Source: Bacillota bacterium
GTDB lineage: Bacteria > Bacillota > Negativicutes > Sporomusales > Sporomusaceae
Length of the DNA: 6,315 nt
Direction of reading: 5' to 3'
NCBI GenBank assembly: GCA_023388195.1
Contig: JAEWGR010000169.1
Span: forward strand, 1 to 6,315
The translations under genes and the position numbers were made by a program. Below are positions 1 to 5,986 of the stretch, one piece after another. The notes beneath the pieces are model-generated. The model saw nothing but the letters and a program-made list of their open reading frames with translations, made no database searches and was not told where the DNA came from. The stretch's first letter is position 1; every line of letters starts with the position of its first letter.

Positions 1-1800
1 CAGGTAATCCGGCAGGCAGTCGCCTGACAGGCCACATTCCTTGCCTGGCAGGAATTCCAGTGTACCATGTGTGCCGACATGGATAATCGCGTCAGCCTGA
101 AATTCATGGTGCAGCCACTGATACAAAGCCAGGTATTGGTGATGTGGCGGCAGCGACTGATCATGATAAAACTTATCCGGCTGTTCATGGATGCCGCGGG
201 AAGGCTGCAAACCGACAAAAATATTGCCAAAAATAGCGCCGGGGATAAGTAAATTCCGCTCTTCACTCATAATTTCGCCCGGCGCCTTGCCCCACAGCCG
301 TTGCAGCGCATCCAGCCACGACGGGCACTCCAAACGCCGCTGGTAGGTTTCGCTGGGGTAGCGAATAAATGGGATTTGCCGCGTATCGCTGATCCAGCGG
401 CCGGAGTTCACCAATTTGCCATCCATAAAGATCTCTTGCAGCTTGGCCGCGTCAACGGCATCCAGCGTATACCCATCGTCGGCCAGTTTGTCCAAAATGG
501 CCGCCAGTGATGCAAGGGTGTCCAAAAAAGCGCCGCCAAAAAGGTTGTCCTCGCCTGGAGGATAATTATAGCAAATGACAGCAATTTTTTTTGCCGCGTT
601 CGGCTTACGCCGGAGGTTCAGCCACCGCTCAATGCGGCGGATGACTTTATCGGCGCGCTCTTCAATCAGCCGCAGTTCCTGAATTTCAAGCGCCAACTCG
701 TCGTCAAAAGCAGTCGCATTCAGGCCGCCGACAGGCACGGTCTCGATGCAGCCATCCAGTTCTGGCAGCATAATCTGCACGAGAAATTCCGCAGGATTAA
801 TACCCTGTGCTGAGGCCTGCCACTCACCGATCTGCCGCCGAGTCATAAAGAACGGGTGCAAAACCGGCACATCCAGTTCCTGCAGCAGACGGACGGCCGT
901 CTCGGCATCGCCGCCCATTGGCCCGGCGCCGAGACGGAAGGAAAGAAAACTCACGATCAAATCAAGTCCGCCGCTTTCCACTGCCAGCACTTCCCTGAGC
1001 CTGGCCAGATCGCGGCTGGTGGCACGGGCAAACGCGACCGGCAGCACATTGGCGAACGGTTTCAGCTTATCGATAAAAGCAGCGACGCAGCCTCTGGTCC
1101 GGACCGGGTAGCTGTGGCTGTAGAATAGGACGGCAACCGTCGGCTTAGCGGCGTCAAAGCCGGCGGCGCGCCGGTATTCGGCCACGCCGGCATAGCAGCC
1201 GGATGTGGCGGGATCAAAGATGCCTGTATCTTCCATGACCATGGGTGACTGTGGTTTCGGCAGGGAAAGACCGCCATAATCGCGGCCAATCAGGCAAAGC
1301 AGGCTGCGGCAATTTTCTTCGTTGGCATTCTTCCAATATTTCACCAGCTGTATATAATTTTTCATATCTTTCAGCTTGCCAACCGGTAGCAGTGTCCCCA
1401 GTTTTTCCGCCATCGACATCATCTTGTGCAGCGAATCGGGGGAAAAGGAGACCCCTTTGTTCCCCGGCCCCATGTCCTTGCCGGAAAATCCGCCCAGCCG
1501 CAGCAGGGCGCGGATGTCGTCATTGTCGCCGCCCAGCGGTGCAATCTGGCCACCGCAGGCAGGAGCTGTCCGCAGCACAAGTTCTTCATATTCGCGGGCG
1601 GCTCCCATCAGGTCCAGCAGTAAAAAATCAGCAGCCGCAATCGCCTGTTCGATCTGTTCGGCCCCTTGCCGGTCCAGCGGCTTAGCCACATAAAACAGCT
1701 GCAACAGCAGCTGCCCGGGAATGCCGGCCGTCATTTCCCGCCAGGCGTAAGCCAGATCAGCCAGACCGCTATTGGATACGGACAAAACCACCAGTTTCAT
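1..1800 (-). CDS. cobN: CobN-type cobaltochelatase large subunit (N-terminal 600 codons; runs off window)
   Basis: This frame is open from ATG (1800-1798) to position 1 without a stop, giving 600 residues of a protein whose family is usually about 1,200-1,300 long; the 3' half lies outside. The family marker is the CobN/BchH/ChlH chelatase motif HVGTHGTLEFLPGKE at residues 574-588. Other family-like blocks are SHSYPVRTRG (about 227-236), NYPPGEDNLFGGAFLDT (about 412-428) and GNIFVGLQPSRG (about 525-536). No signal peptide or membrane segment is seen, so it is probably cytoplasmic. The start is supported by AAAGGG seven bases upstream. It begins 39 bases after the receptor stop, so it is probably the last gene seen of the riboswitch-controlled operon. 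CobN subunits insert cobalt into the corrin ring in the aerobic B12 pathway with CobS/CobT. Related family members beside TonB receptors, such as HmuS-type proteins, are linked to removing metal from heme. Which activity applies here is unknown. Family call is firm; exact substrate is inference. Confidence 0.95.
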   Translation of the reverse strand, partial: MKLVVLSVSNSGLADLAYAWREMTAGIPGQLLLQLFYVAKPLDRQGAEQIEQAIAAADFLLLDLMGAAREYEELVLRTAPACGGQIAPLGGDNDDIRALLRLGGFSGKDMGPGNKGVSFSPDSLHKMMSMAEKLGTLLPVGKLKDMKNYIQLVKYWKNANEENCRSLLCLIGRDYGGLSLPKPQSPMVMEDTGIFDPATSGCYAGVAEYRRAAGFDAAKPTVAVLFYSHSYPVRTRGCVAAFIDKLKPFANVLPVAFARATSRDLARLREVLAVESGGLDLIVSFLSFRLGAGPMGGDAETAVRLLQELDVPVLHPFFMTRRQIGEWQASAQGINPAEFLVQIMLPELDGCIETVPVGGLNATAFDDELALEIQELRLIEERADKVIRRIERWLNLRRKPNAAKKIAVICYNYPPGEDNLFGGAFLDTLASLAAILDKLADDGYTLDAVDAAKLQEIFMDGKLVNSGRWISDTRQIPFIRYPSETYQRRLECPSWLDALQRLWGKAPGEIMSEERNLLIPGAIFGNIFVGLQPSRGIHEQPDKFYHDQSLPPHHQYLALYQWLHHEFQADAIIHVGTHGTLEFLPGKECGLSGDCLPDYL

Positions 1801-1839
1801 ATTGACACCCTTTCATCGGAGAAAATATGGTTGGACAAA

Positions 1840-3972
1840 TTAGAACTTATACTCCACACCGGTGCGGTAGACACGTCCGGGATTGCCGTGAATATAGTCA
1901 ATATGGTCGGTAAGATTGTCTACACCCATATAAAGCATTGTATTGCTGCCGACATGGTTCTGTACCATAAGATTCACAACGCTGTACGATTGATTGGTGA
2001 GTGGGCTGCTAAGAGCGCTGCCTTCGTTGGTTAGATAATCCTTCAGCGTCACCACATTGAGATTCATGTTCCAGGTCGACTGCGGCGGCATATAGCTGAT
2101 GCCGAGCGTAAGCTGATGGCGGGCACGCTGGGTAAGGCGGGCATTGGTTTCTTTATCCTTGGCGTCAAGATAGACATAGCCGGCCCGGACTTTGACGGAG
2201 TCTGATAATTGTTGGGACAGCTCGGTCTCAAAGCCCTGGATAGTCGCTTTATCGATATTGGTATAAGACATGATTTGATTCCAATCCGCTCCTACCATGC
2301 CGCTCGGCTTAGTCGCTGTTGTCGACCCGTTATTCCTGTTCATATAGGCACCAGTAAAATAGCTGTCAATCAGATCCTTGACATTACTGCGGAACGCGCT
2401 AATACGGGCTGTAGACTTGTCCCAATCCTTTTCCACTGACAGTTCATAATCGGTGGAACTTTCCGGCCGGATATCAGCTGCGCCTGTGAAATATTGGCCA
2501 AAGGTCGGGCCGCCGCCCTGAAACATTTCCCAGTTATGATAGAGTTCATTGACAGTCGGTGTTTTATAGCCTTTACCAACAACTGCTTTGATCCGTAAAT
2601 CATCCTGTGCCTTATAGGTAATCCCCAGCCTGGGTGTGACTTCTGAGCTGAATTTATCACTCCAATCGTAACGCAGCGAGGAAATCAACAACAATTTATC
2701 GCCTGCTTTATATTCATCCTGTATGTATAAAGCACGATATTCCAGAGAAGCTTTATCAGATATACCTGTTAGGGAACCATACTGAACCGGGTTGCCGGCA
2801 CTCCCTGGCTTATCGATCCGGGTCCCTTCTGACTGGTCTTTACGCCATTCCCAACCTGCGCTAATCCGGTTTTTGGCATCTGCCTGCCATGAGTTGCGCC
2901 CTTCCAGGGTGCTTATCTTCCGGTCAACCAAATCGAAGCGTTTCAGGACGCCATTGTCATAGCCGCTATAATCCTTGTCATAGGCGGATTGATAGGCTCT
3001 AATTAACCACTCCTTGCCGGTACTGGCGCCACCGTATTCCAGAGACCAGTCAGTTCTGGTATTATCGTTTTTAATCAGCTCAGTTTTAACACCGCCCATT
3101 GTTGACACAGTGTTTTTGTACGTTTTTTCCCCTAACTTGCTGTAATCCAGCCGCACGTGTCTGCCACTATCCAGTTTCCAGGTTCCGCTCAACGCTACCG
3201 GCGTTTCCTCACCGTAATAGTTTACCGTATATGGACGGCTGTATGGCGTCGTTACCGGTTTGGGAGGCATGCCGCTCATGGTCGTTATTGTTCCGCTCGC
3301 CATGGCCGTAAAGGGCTGTGGTTTATGCTGGCCAATACTGAAATCCCAGGTAAAGCTGCCGGTGTCATTGACGCCCTGATAATAAAACTGCATGTTCTGA
3401 TTGGCTTTTTCCCGTCCGTCCCAGAAGTCATATTCATAGGATAGTCGACCTTCGTTCCGCGCTGGCTTTTTGGTAATAATATTAATGACGCCCCCCATGG
3501 CATCGCTGCCGTACACAGCACCGGCCGAACCGCGGACAATCTCAATCCGCTCGACATTATCCAAACGGATACGGCTGATATCATAGGCGTTGGCGGAATT
3601 ATAGGAAAGCTCGCCACTCAACCGCCGCCCGTCGACCATGATCAGCACATGGCGTGATTCCGAACCGCGGATACTTACATTAGCCCGGCTCTGGAAATCA
3701 TTGAACATGACAATACCGGTGGCCTGTTGCAGTATGTCGGCCAGGGTCTGGCTTTGCATTGCTTCGATTTGTTCCCTGTTGATAACCTGAACGGTGGACG
3801 GAGTTTCTTTAACCGTCTGTTCTGTACGGGTCGCTGTAATAATAGTTTCCGGCAGTTTGAAATCGGAATTTTCACTATTTTGCTCAGCCGCTGCCGCCAG
3901 CGGACTAAGCGTCCAACAAGCGGCCAAGACTGCCGCTGCGGTTTTTTTCCTGATTATAGAGCTTTTCTTCAT
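1840..3972 (-). CDS. btuB: TonB-dependent outer-membrane receptor, BtuB-like (cobalamin/corrinoid uptake)
   Basis: The complete 710-residue protein is a typical length for TonB-dependent receptors. A signal peptide covers about residues 1-29 (basic KKSSIIRKK, hydrophobic core, cleavage after AAAA). A TonB-box-like segment, ETIITATRT, is at about 42-50. The plug domain follows (about 50-170), with VSIRGSESRHVLIMVDGRR at 99-117 and VERIEIVRGSAGAVYGSDAM at 140-159. The rest is a predicted 22-strand beta-barrel ending in aromatic F (EYKF), the usual sorting signal for outer-membrane barrels. The start has AAAGGGG eight bases upstream and lies 24 bases after the binding-protein stop. The role would be energised import of a corrinoid across the outer membrane, driven by TonB-ExbB-ExbD, none of which are in the window. 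The B12 riboswitch and BtuF-like neighbour favour a corrinoid ligand. Sequence alone does not exclude heme, a siderophore or another metal chelate. The gene also implies that the host has an outer membrane. Confidence 0.93.
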   Translation of the reverse strand: MKKSSIIRKKTAAAVLAACWTLSPLAAAAEQNSENSDFKLPETIITATRTEQTVKETPSTVQVINREQIEAMQSQTLADILQQATGIVMFNDFQSRANVSIRGSESRHVLIMVDGRRLSGELSYNSANAYDISRIRLDNVERIEIVRGSAGAVYGSDAMGGVINIITKKPARNEGRLSYEYDFWDGREKANQNMQFYYQGVNDTGSFTWDFSIGQHKPQPFTAMASGTITTMSGMPPKPVTTPYSRPYTVNYYGEETPVALSGTWKLDSGRHVRLDYSKLGEKTYKNTVSTMGGVKTELIKNDNTRTDWSLEYGGASTGKEWLIRAYQSAYDKDYSGYDNGVLKRFDLVDRKISTLEGRNSWQADAKNRISAGWEWRKDQSEGTRIDKPGSAGNPVQYGSLTGISDKASLEYRALYIQDEYKAGDKLLLISSLRYDWSDKFSSEVTPRLGITYKAQDDLRIKAVVGKGYKTPTVNELYHNWEMFQGGGPTFGQYFTGAADIRPESSTDYELSVEKDWDKSTARISAFRSNVKDLIDSYFTGAYMNRNNGSTTATKPSGMVGADWNQIMSYTNIDKATIQGFETELSQQLSDSVKVRAGYVYLDAKDKETNARLTQRARHQLTLGISYMPPQSTWNMNLNVVTLKDYLTNEGSALSSPLTNQSYSVVNLMVQNHVGSNTMLYMGVDNLTDHIDYIHGNPGRVYRTGVEYKF

Positions 3973-3996
3973 GCAAAAATCCCCTTTAAATTCACT

Positions 3997-4962
3997 TTAT
4001 TTATTGGTACCAAATACCTCCGGGTAGACGGTCTTGGCCATATAGGTTACAGCCGTGTCAAAACGAATGCCCGGATTTAACAAGAATAACTCCATTGGCA
4101 GAAAAAAGACCTGCCCATTTTTTACAGTCCGCAGGCCGTTCCAGGCGGGATTGGATTTGACATCATTCCCGAGCCGCTTTTCGATATCAAGCATATCACC
4201 CATGTAGGTAATCAAAACAATGTCAGGATCGCCCTCCACCAGCTTCTCCATGCTGTATGGCGCCGTTTCCAAACCGCCGCCAACACTGCCGGCGGCAATG
4301 TTCCGCAGTTGCAATATCTGGGCAACATTGCCGGCAATGCTGTTGTCAAGCTGAACTGTCACACTGCTGGCCGTAGCGTGAAGAATTGCGACCGACTTCG
4401 CTGCTGGCGGCACGCGGCCCGCAGTCGCCTCAATGCGGGCCCGCATGTCGTCAGCAACCTTTGCAGCCTGCTGCTGTGTACCGGCCAATTCACCAAACAG
4501 CTTGATCTTGTCCTGCACATCCTGGTATGTTTTCATTTTTACAATGATAATCGGGATATTGCTGCTTTCCAAAATGGGAATCAGCTTTTCGTGCATGCCC
4601 TGATAGCCGATAACGAGATCGGGGTGCACCCCCAGCAACTGCTCGGCGTTAATGTTCGAGATATGGCCAACCTCCGGCAAGGCTTGCGCCATCGCCGGCA
4701 TGTCACCGGTCCTGGAGCTGGGTTTGCCCACAGCCTGACCGCCAACCGCATAAAGCAGATCGAGAAAACTCGCCGACAACGGCACAATCCGCTGGGGTTG
4801 TTTAGGCAAAGCGACAACCCGTCCCGCATCGTCCGTCACTGTCAGGTAAACGGTCGAGGCCGGCGCTGCCGGTTGCGGCCTGCAGCCGGCAATATTCATA
4901 AGTAACAATAGCAAAAGCAAAAAGACCGTATAGCACCTATATTCTTGCAGCCGATTCTTCAT
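3997..4962 (-). CDS. btuF: ABC transporter substrate-binding lipoprotein, BtuF/FepB-like
   Basis: This 321-residue protein has a lipoprotein signal: a charged N-terminus, a run of seven leucines (15-21) and the lipobox IAGC with C27 as the likely lipidated cysteine. The mature part opens in the style of class III (helical backbone) binding proteins of the Peripla_BP_2 family: VTDDAGRVVALPKQPQRIV near residues 42-60, then PLSASFLDLLYAVGG. Later blocks, such as AEQLLGVHPDLVIGY and SNPAWNGLRTVKNGQVFFL, also fit. This family binds cobalamin, ferric siderophores or heme and hands them to an ABC permease. Cobalamin is favoured by the upstream riboswitch and the adjoining BtuB-like gene, but no ligand-specific residue can be read with confidence. 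AAAGGAG sits eight bases before the ATG. No permease or ATPase gene lies beside it in the window, which is unusual for btuFCD clusters. It may be membrane-tethered in the periplasm and work with a transporter encoded elsewhere. Confidence 0.92.
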   Translation of the reverse strand: MKNRLQEYRCYTVFLLLLLLLMNIAGCRPQPAAPASTVYLTVTDDAGRVVALPKQPQRIVPLSASFLDLLYAVGGQAVGKPSSRTGDMPAMAQALPEVGHISNINAEQLLGVHPDLVIGYQGMHEKLIPILESSNIPIIIVKMKTYQDVQDKIKLFGELAGTQQQAAKVADDMRARIEATAGRVPPAAKSVAILHATASSVTVQLDNSIAGNVAQILQLRNIAAGSVGGGLETAPYSMEKLVEGDPDIVLITYMGDMLDIEKRLGNDVKSNPAWNGLRTVKNGQVFFLPMELFLLNPGIRFDTAVTYMAKTVYPEVFGTNK

Positions 4963-4981
4963 GTAGCTCGCTCCTTTGTCT

Positions 4982-5003
4982 GCGCTGTCAGCGGAGACAG
5001 CGC
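4982..5003 (-). other. Intercistronic hairpin just upstream of the btuF-like ribosome binding site
   Basis: GCGCTGTC and GACAGCGC form a perfect 8-base-pair stem with a six-base loop. On the transcript it ends a few bases before the AAAGGAG of the lipoprotein gene. No U-tract follows, so it is not a standard terminator. It could act in mRNA stability, processing, or balancing translation between the small first gene and the rest. That role is inference. Confidence 0.6.
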
Positions 5004-5012
5004 CACTTCCCG

Positions 5013-5228
5013 TCAGCGCGGAATGCCCCGCGCCGGCCCGGTTGCGGAAAAATACTTCACCCCCTCTTCCCAGGCTGTTACTCCTTTGTTTTTATTTATC
5101 CTTAGCACATATCCACCGGTCTGGCGATAAGCGGCAGGCAGAATACAAGGGGCAGCTATAACCGGAGTTGCTGCCTGTGCCGGTGTTATACAGAAGACCA
5201 CCAGGCAATATAGAAATGCAGACAACAA
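5013..5228 (-). CDS. Small exported protein of unknown function, first gene of the B12-riboswitch operon
   Basis: I do not recognise the family. The frame encodes 71 residues. Residues 1-19 look like a signal peptide: hydrophobic LSAFLYCLVVFCI, then TPAQA with likely cleavage before ATP. The mature part would be only about 52 residues, with one cysteine (in IAAPC), no clear lipobox, and a basic, glycine-containing tail ending ARGIPR. The proposed start is TTG (5228-5226); GGGGAGG lies at a good distance upstream, and an in-frame TAA at 5261-5259 rules out a much longer N-terminus. It sits between the leader and the binding-protein gene (50-base gap), so it would be co-transcribed. The ribosome binding site is buried in a perfect hairpin, which suggests control of translation. 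It could be a small periplasmic accessory for corrinoid uptake, a remnant of a longer gene, or a chance frame in leader RNA. The export signal and ribosome binding site favour a real gene, but this is tentative. Confidence 0.5.
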   Translation of the reverse strand: MLSAFLYCLVVFCITPAQAATPVIAAPCILPAAYRQTGGYVLRINKNKGVTAWEEGVKYFSATGPARGIPR

Positions 5229-5260
5229 AAATGACCTCCCCAGGCCGGAAAGGTCATTTT
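5228..5260 (-). promoter_or_regulatory. Hairpin sequestering the ribosome binding site of the small first gene
   Basis: On the transcript, AAAATGACCT pairs perfectly with AGGTCATTTT (10 base pairs). It can be extended by TTCC against GGGG, using two G-U pairs, around a five-base loop. The 3' arm contains the GGGGAGG ribosome binding site and reaches the TTG start codon. Only five U residues follow and they overlap the start codon. It could therefore act as an RBS-occluding element, as a second intrinsic terminator, or both. Confidence 0.65.
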
Positions 5261-5280
5261 ACAGCAATAATCCGGTAAAT

Positions 5281-5310
5281 AAAAATTCCCGGCAAAAAAA
5301 ATGCCGGGAA
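5281..5310 (-). terminator. Intrinsic terminator of the cobalamin riboswitch expression platform
   Basis: TTCCCGGCA and TGCCGGGAA form a perfect 9-base-pair GC-rich stem around a loop of seven U residues, followed by UUUUUAUUU. It lies about 90 bases downstream of the aptamer and before the first gene, where a transcription-attenuating terminator is expected. Its 5' arm can pair alternatively with a G-rich segment upstream (5347-5341), giving a candidate antiterminator. Confidence 0.85.
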
Positions 5311-5384
5311 GGTTAGATAGCCGAAACGCTTTCATAATCCCCTCCCCATCGCGCGTGGGTAAATGCCGCAACAGAATACGGCAC
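5306..5384 (-). promoter_or_regulatory. Riboswitch expression platform: candidate antiterminator and loop-receiving hairpin
   Basis: Three elements can be read. First, TGCCG/CGGCA (5383-5379 with 5368-5364) forms a 5-base-pair hairpin just after the aptamer. Second, CCCA-CGCGCGA-TGGG (5359-5345) forms a small hairpin whose loop holds CGCGC, the exact complement of GCGCG in the aptamer (5508-5504). Third, GGGGAGG (5347-5341) can pair with CCTTCCC (5312-5306), the 5' side of the terminator. The second and third elements share bases 5347-5345, so they exclude one another. This suggests that ligand binding stabilises the small hairpin and allows termination. The pairings are seen by eye; the mechanism is inference. 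Confidence 0.5.
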
Positions 5385-5397
5385 TACGGTGACTGTC

Positions 5398-5557
5398 AAA
5401 CAGGCAGTTCTCCTGGCTTAGAATCATCGTTCGCCCGCACCTTCCCAGGACTCTCATCCTAGTGGCATTTATGCGGGGTCGCTCCTCATTACAGTGGCGG
5501 GACCGCGCCGGCATTACACCGGTCTTCCCTATTAAGCCCCTTAGGGGGCACCTGTTT
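5398..5557 (-). promoter_or_regulatory. Cobalamin (adenosylcobalamin-class) riboswitch aptamer
   Basis: The 160-base element has the known cobalamin-riboswitch signatures in order. AAACAGG (5557-5551) pairs with CCTGTTT (5404-5398) as closing helix P1. AATAGGGAA and a CCGG-TGTAATG-CCGG hairpin follow. Then come TCCCGCCACTG (GCCACTG at 5498-5492), a second GCCACT, and the B12 box AAGCCAGGAGAACTGCC (5419-5403). These elements bind cobalamin in the nascent mRNA and normally switch off B12 uptake or synthesis genes when cobalamin is plentiful. It lies upstream of the BtuF/BtuB/CobN-like genes in the same direction, with a terminator after it, so repression by premature termination is expected. 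The peripheral helices suggest the adenosylcobalamin-preferring class, but ligand choice cannot be settled by eye. Confidence 0.96.
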
Positions 5558-5607
5558 CGATACATGTAATTGTCGAAATAAGTATAAAACTTGTCTAAAT
5601 CACGTTT

Positions 5608-5636
5608 ATGGTAACACATTGTCACAGCCGAGTCAA
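5608..5636 (-). promoter_or_regulatory. Candidate sigma-70/sigma-A promoter for the B12 operon
   Basis: TTGACT (5636-5631) and TACCAT (5613-5608) are separated by 17 bases. They match the consensus -35 and -10 boxes at 5/6 and 4/6 positions. Transcription would start near 5601, about 45 bases before the aptamer. A better -10-like TATACT lies nearer the aptamer (5588-5583) but has no convincing -35 partner. Confidence 0.45.
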
Positions 5637-5728
5637 TCATTTTTCAGTATTGTGCCGGAGGCCGTAAGCAGGTTGGAAACGCGAAACAGCTGTAGCCTTC
5701 TTAGGCACCTTCATTATATGATTATTGT
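5637..5728. other. Intergenic stretch without recognised features
   Basis: This 92-base stretch lies between the tRNA-operon terminator and the candidate B12 promoter. I see no convincing gene, RNA or repeat on either strand. A TATAAT at 5719-5714 (minus strand) has no suitable -35 box. Confidence 0.5.
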
Positions 5729-5774
5729 AAAAAGCAAAAGCCTCCTGGCCTTAAGGCCCGGGAGGCTTTTGCTT
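5729..5774 (-). terminator. Intrinsic terminator of the rRNA-tRNA operon
   Basis: AAGCAAAAGCCTCC pairs perfectly with GGAGGCTTTTGCTT (14 base pairs), with a further GGCC/GGCC helix inside and a TTAA loop. The stem runs into a short U-tract (TTTTTAC). It begins one base after the tRNA-Lys CCA end, so it closes the rRNA-tRNA transcription unit and insulates the B12 operon from it. Confidence 0.9.
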
Positions 5775-5775
5775 C

Positions 5776-5851
5776 TGGTGACCCACCCGCGACTCGAACG
5801 CGGGACACCCTGATTAAAAGTCAGGTGCTCTACCGACTGAGCTAGTAGGTC
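5776..5851 (-). tRNA. tRNA-Lys, anticodon TTT
   Basis: The 76-base cloverleaf includes an encoded CCA. The acceptor GACCTAC pairs with GTGGGTC (one G-U), followed by discriminator A and CCA. The D-arm is GCTC/GAGC. The anticodon stem CCTGA/TCAGG holds loop CTTTTAA with anticodon TTT (5818-5816). The T-arm is CCGCG-TTCGAGT-CGCGG. TTT reads lysine codons AAA and AAG. It is the last gene before the operon terminator. Confidence 0.98.
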
Positions 5852-5910
5852 GACATACAAATGCCGACAAGCGGCATGTACAACTCTACAATATTATAGA
5901 GTAGAGTTAT
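5852..5910 (-). other. Spacer between tRNA-Gln and tRNA-Lys with two hairpins
   Basis: The 59-base spacer holds ATGCCG/CGGCAT (5877-5872 with 5866-5861, five-base loop) and AACTCTA/TAGAGTT (5908-5902 with 5888-5882). The second arm can also pair in a shifted register with CTCTA at 5901-5897. Such hairpins could expose tRNA ends for processing; this role is inference. Confidence 0.5.
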
Positions 5911-5986
5911 TGGCAGGGGCGGCTGGACTCGAACCAACGCATAACGGAGTCAAAGTCCGTTGCCTTACCAACTTGGCGACGCCCCT
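5911..5986 (-). tRNA. tRNA-Gln, anticodon TTG
   Basis: The 76-base cloverleaf has the acceptor AGGGGCG paired with CGCCCCT, discriminator G and an encoded CCA. The anticodon stem ACGGA/TCCGT holds loop CTTTGAC with anticodon TTG (5953-5951). The T-loop is TTCGAGT, with stem TTGG/CCAG. TTG reads glutamine codons CAA and CAG. It follows the 23S gene by about 200 bases and precedes tRNA-Lys by 59 bases. Confidence 0.97.

Noticed and set aside
746..1685. Several plus-strand frames over the first gene
   Set aside because: They are antisense to CobN, whose minus-strand frame is open for all 600 codons and carries family motifs.
4309..4905. 198-codon open frame on the plus strand
   Set aside because: It lies antisense to the well-supported binding-lipoprotein gene, its protein has no recognisable domain, and the composition is what the opposite strand of a GC-rich gene gives.
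5332..5640. 102-codon open frame on the minus strand across the riboswitch
   Set aside because: It covers the whole conserved cobalamin aptamer, so the sequence is constrained as RNA, and the peptide resembles no protein.
5893..5898. TATAAT on the minus strand between the two tRNA genes, a possible internal promoter
   Set aside because: No -35-like box lies 16-18 bases upstream (that position is inside the tRNA-Gln acceptor stem), and the bases are explained by the spacer hairpin.
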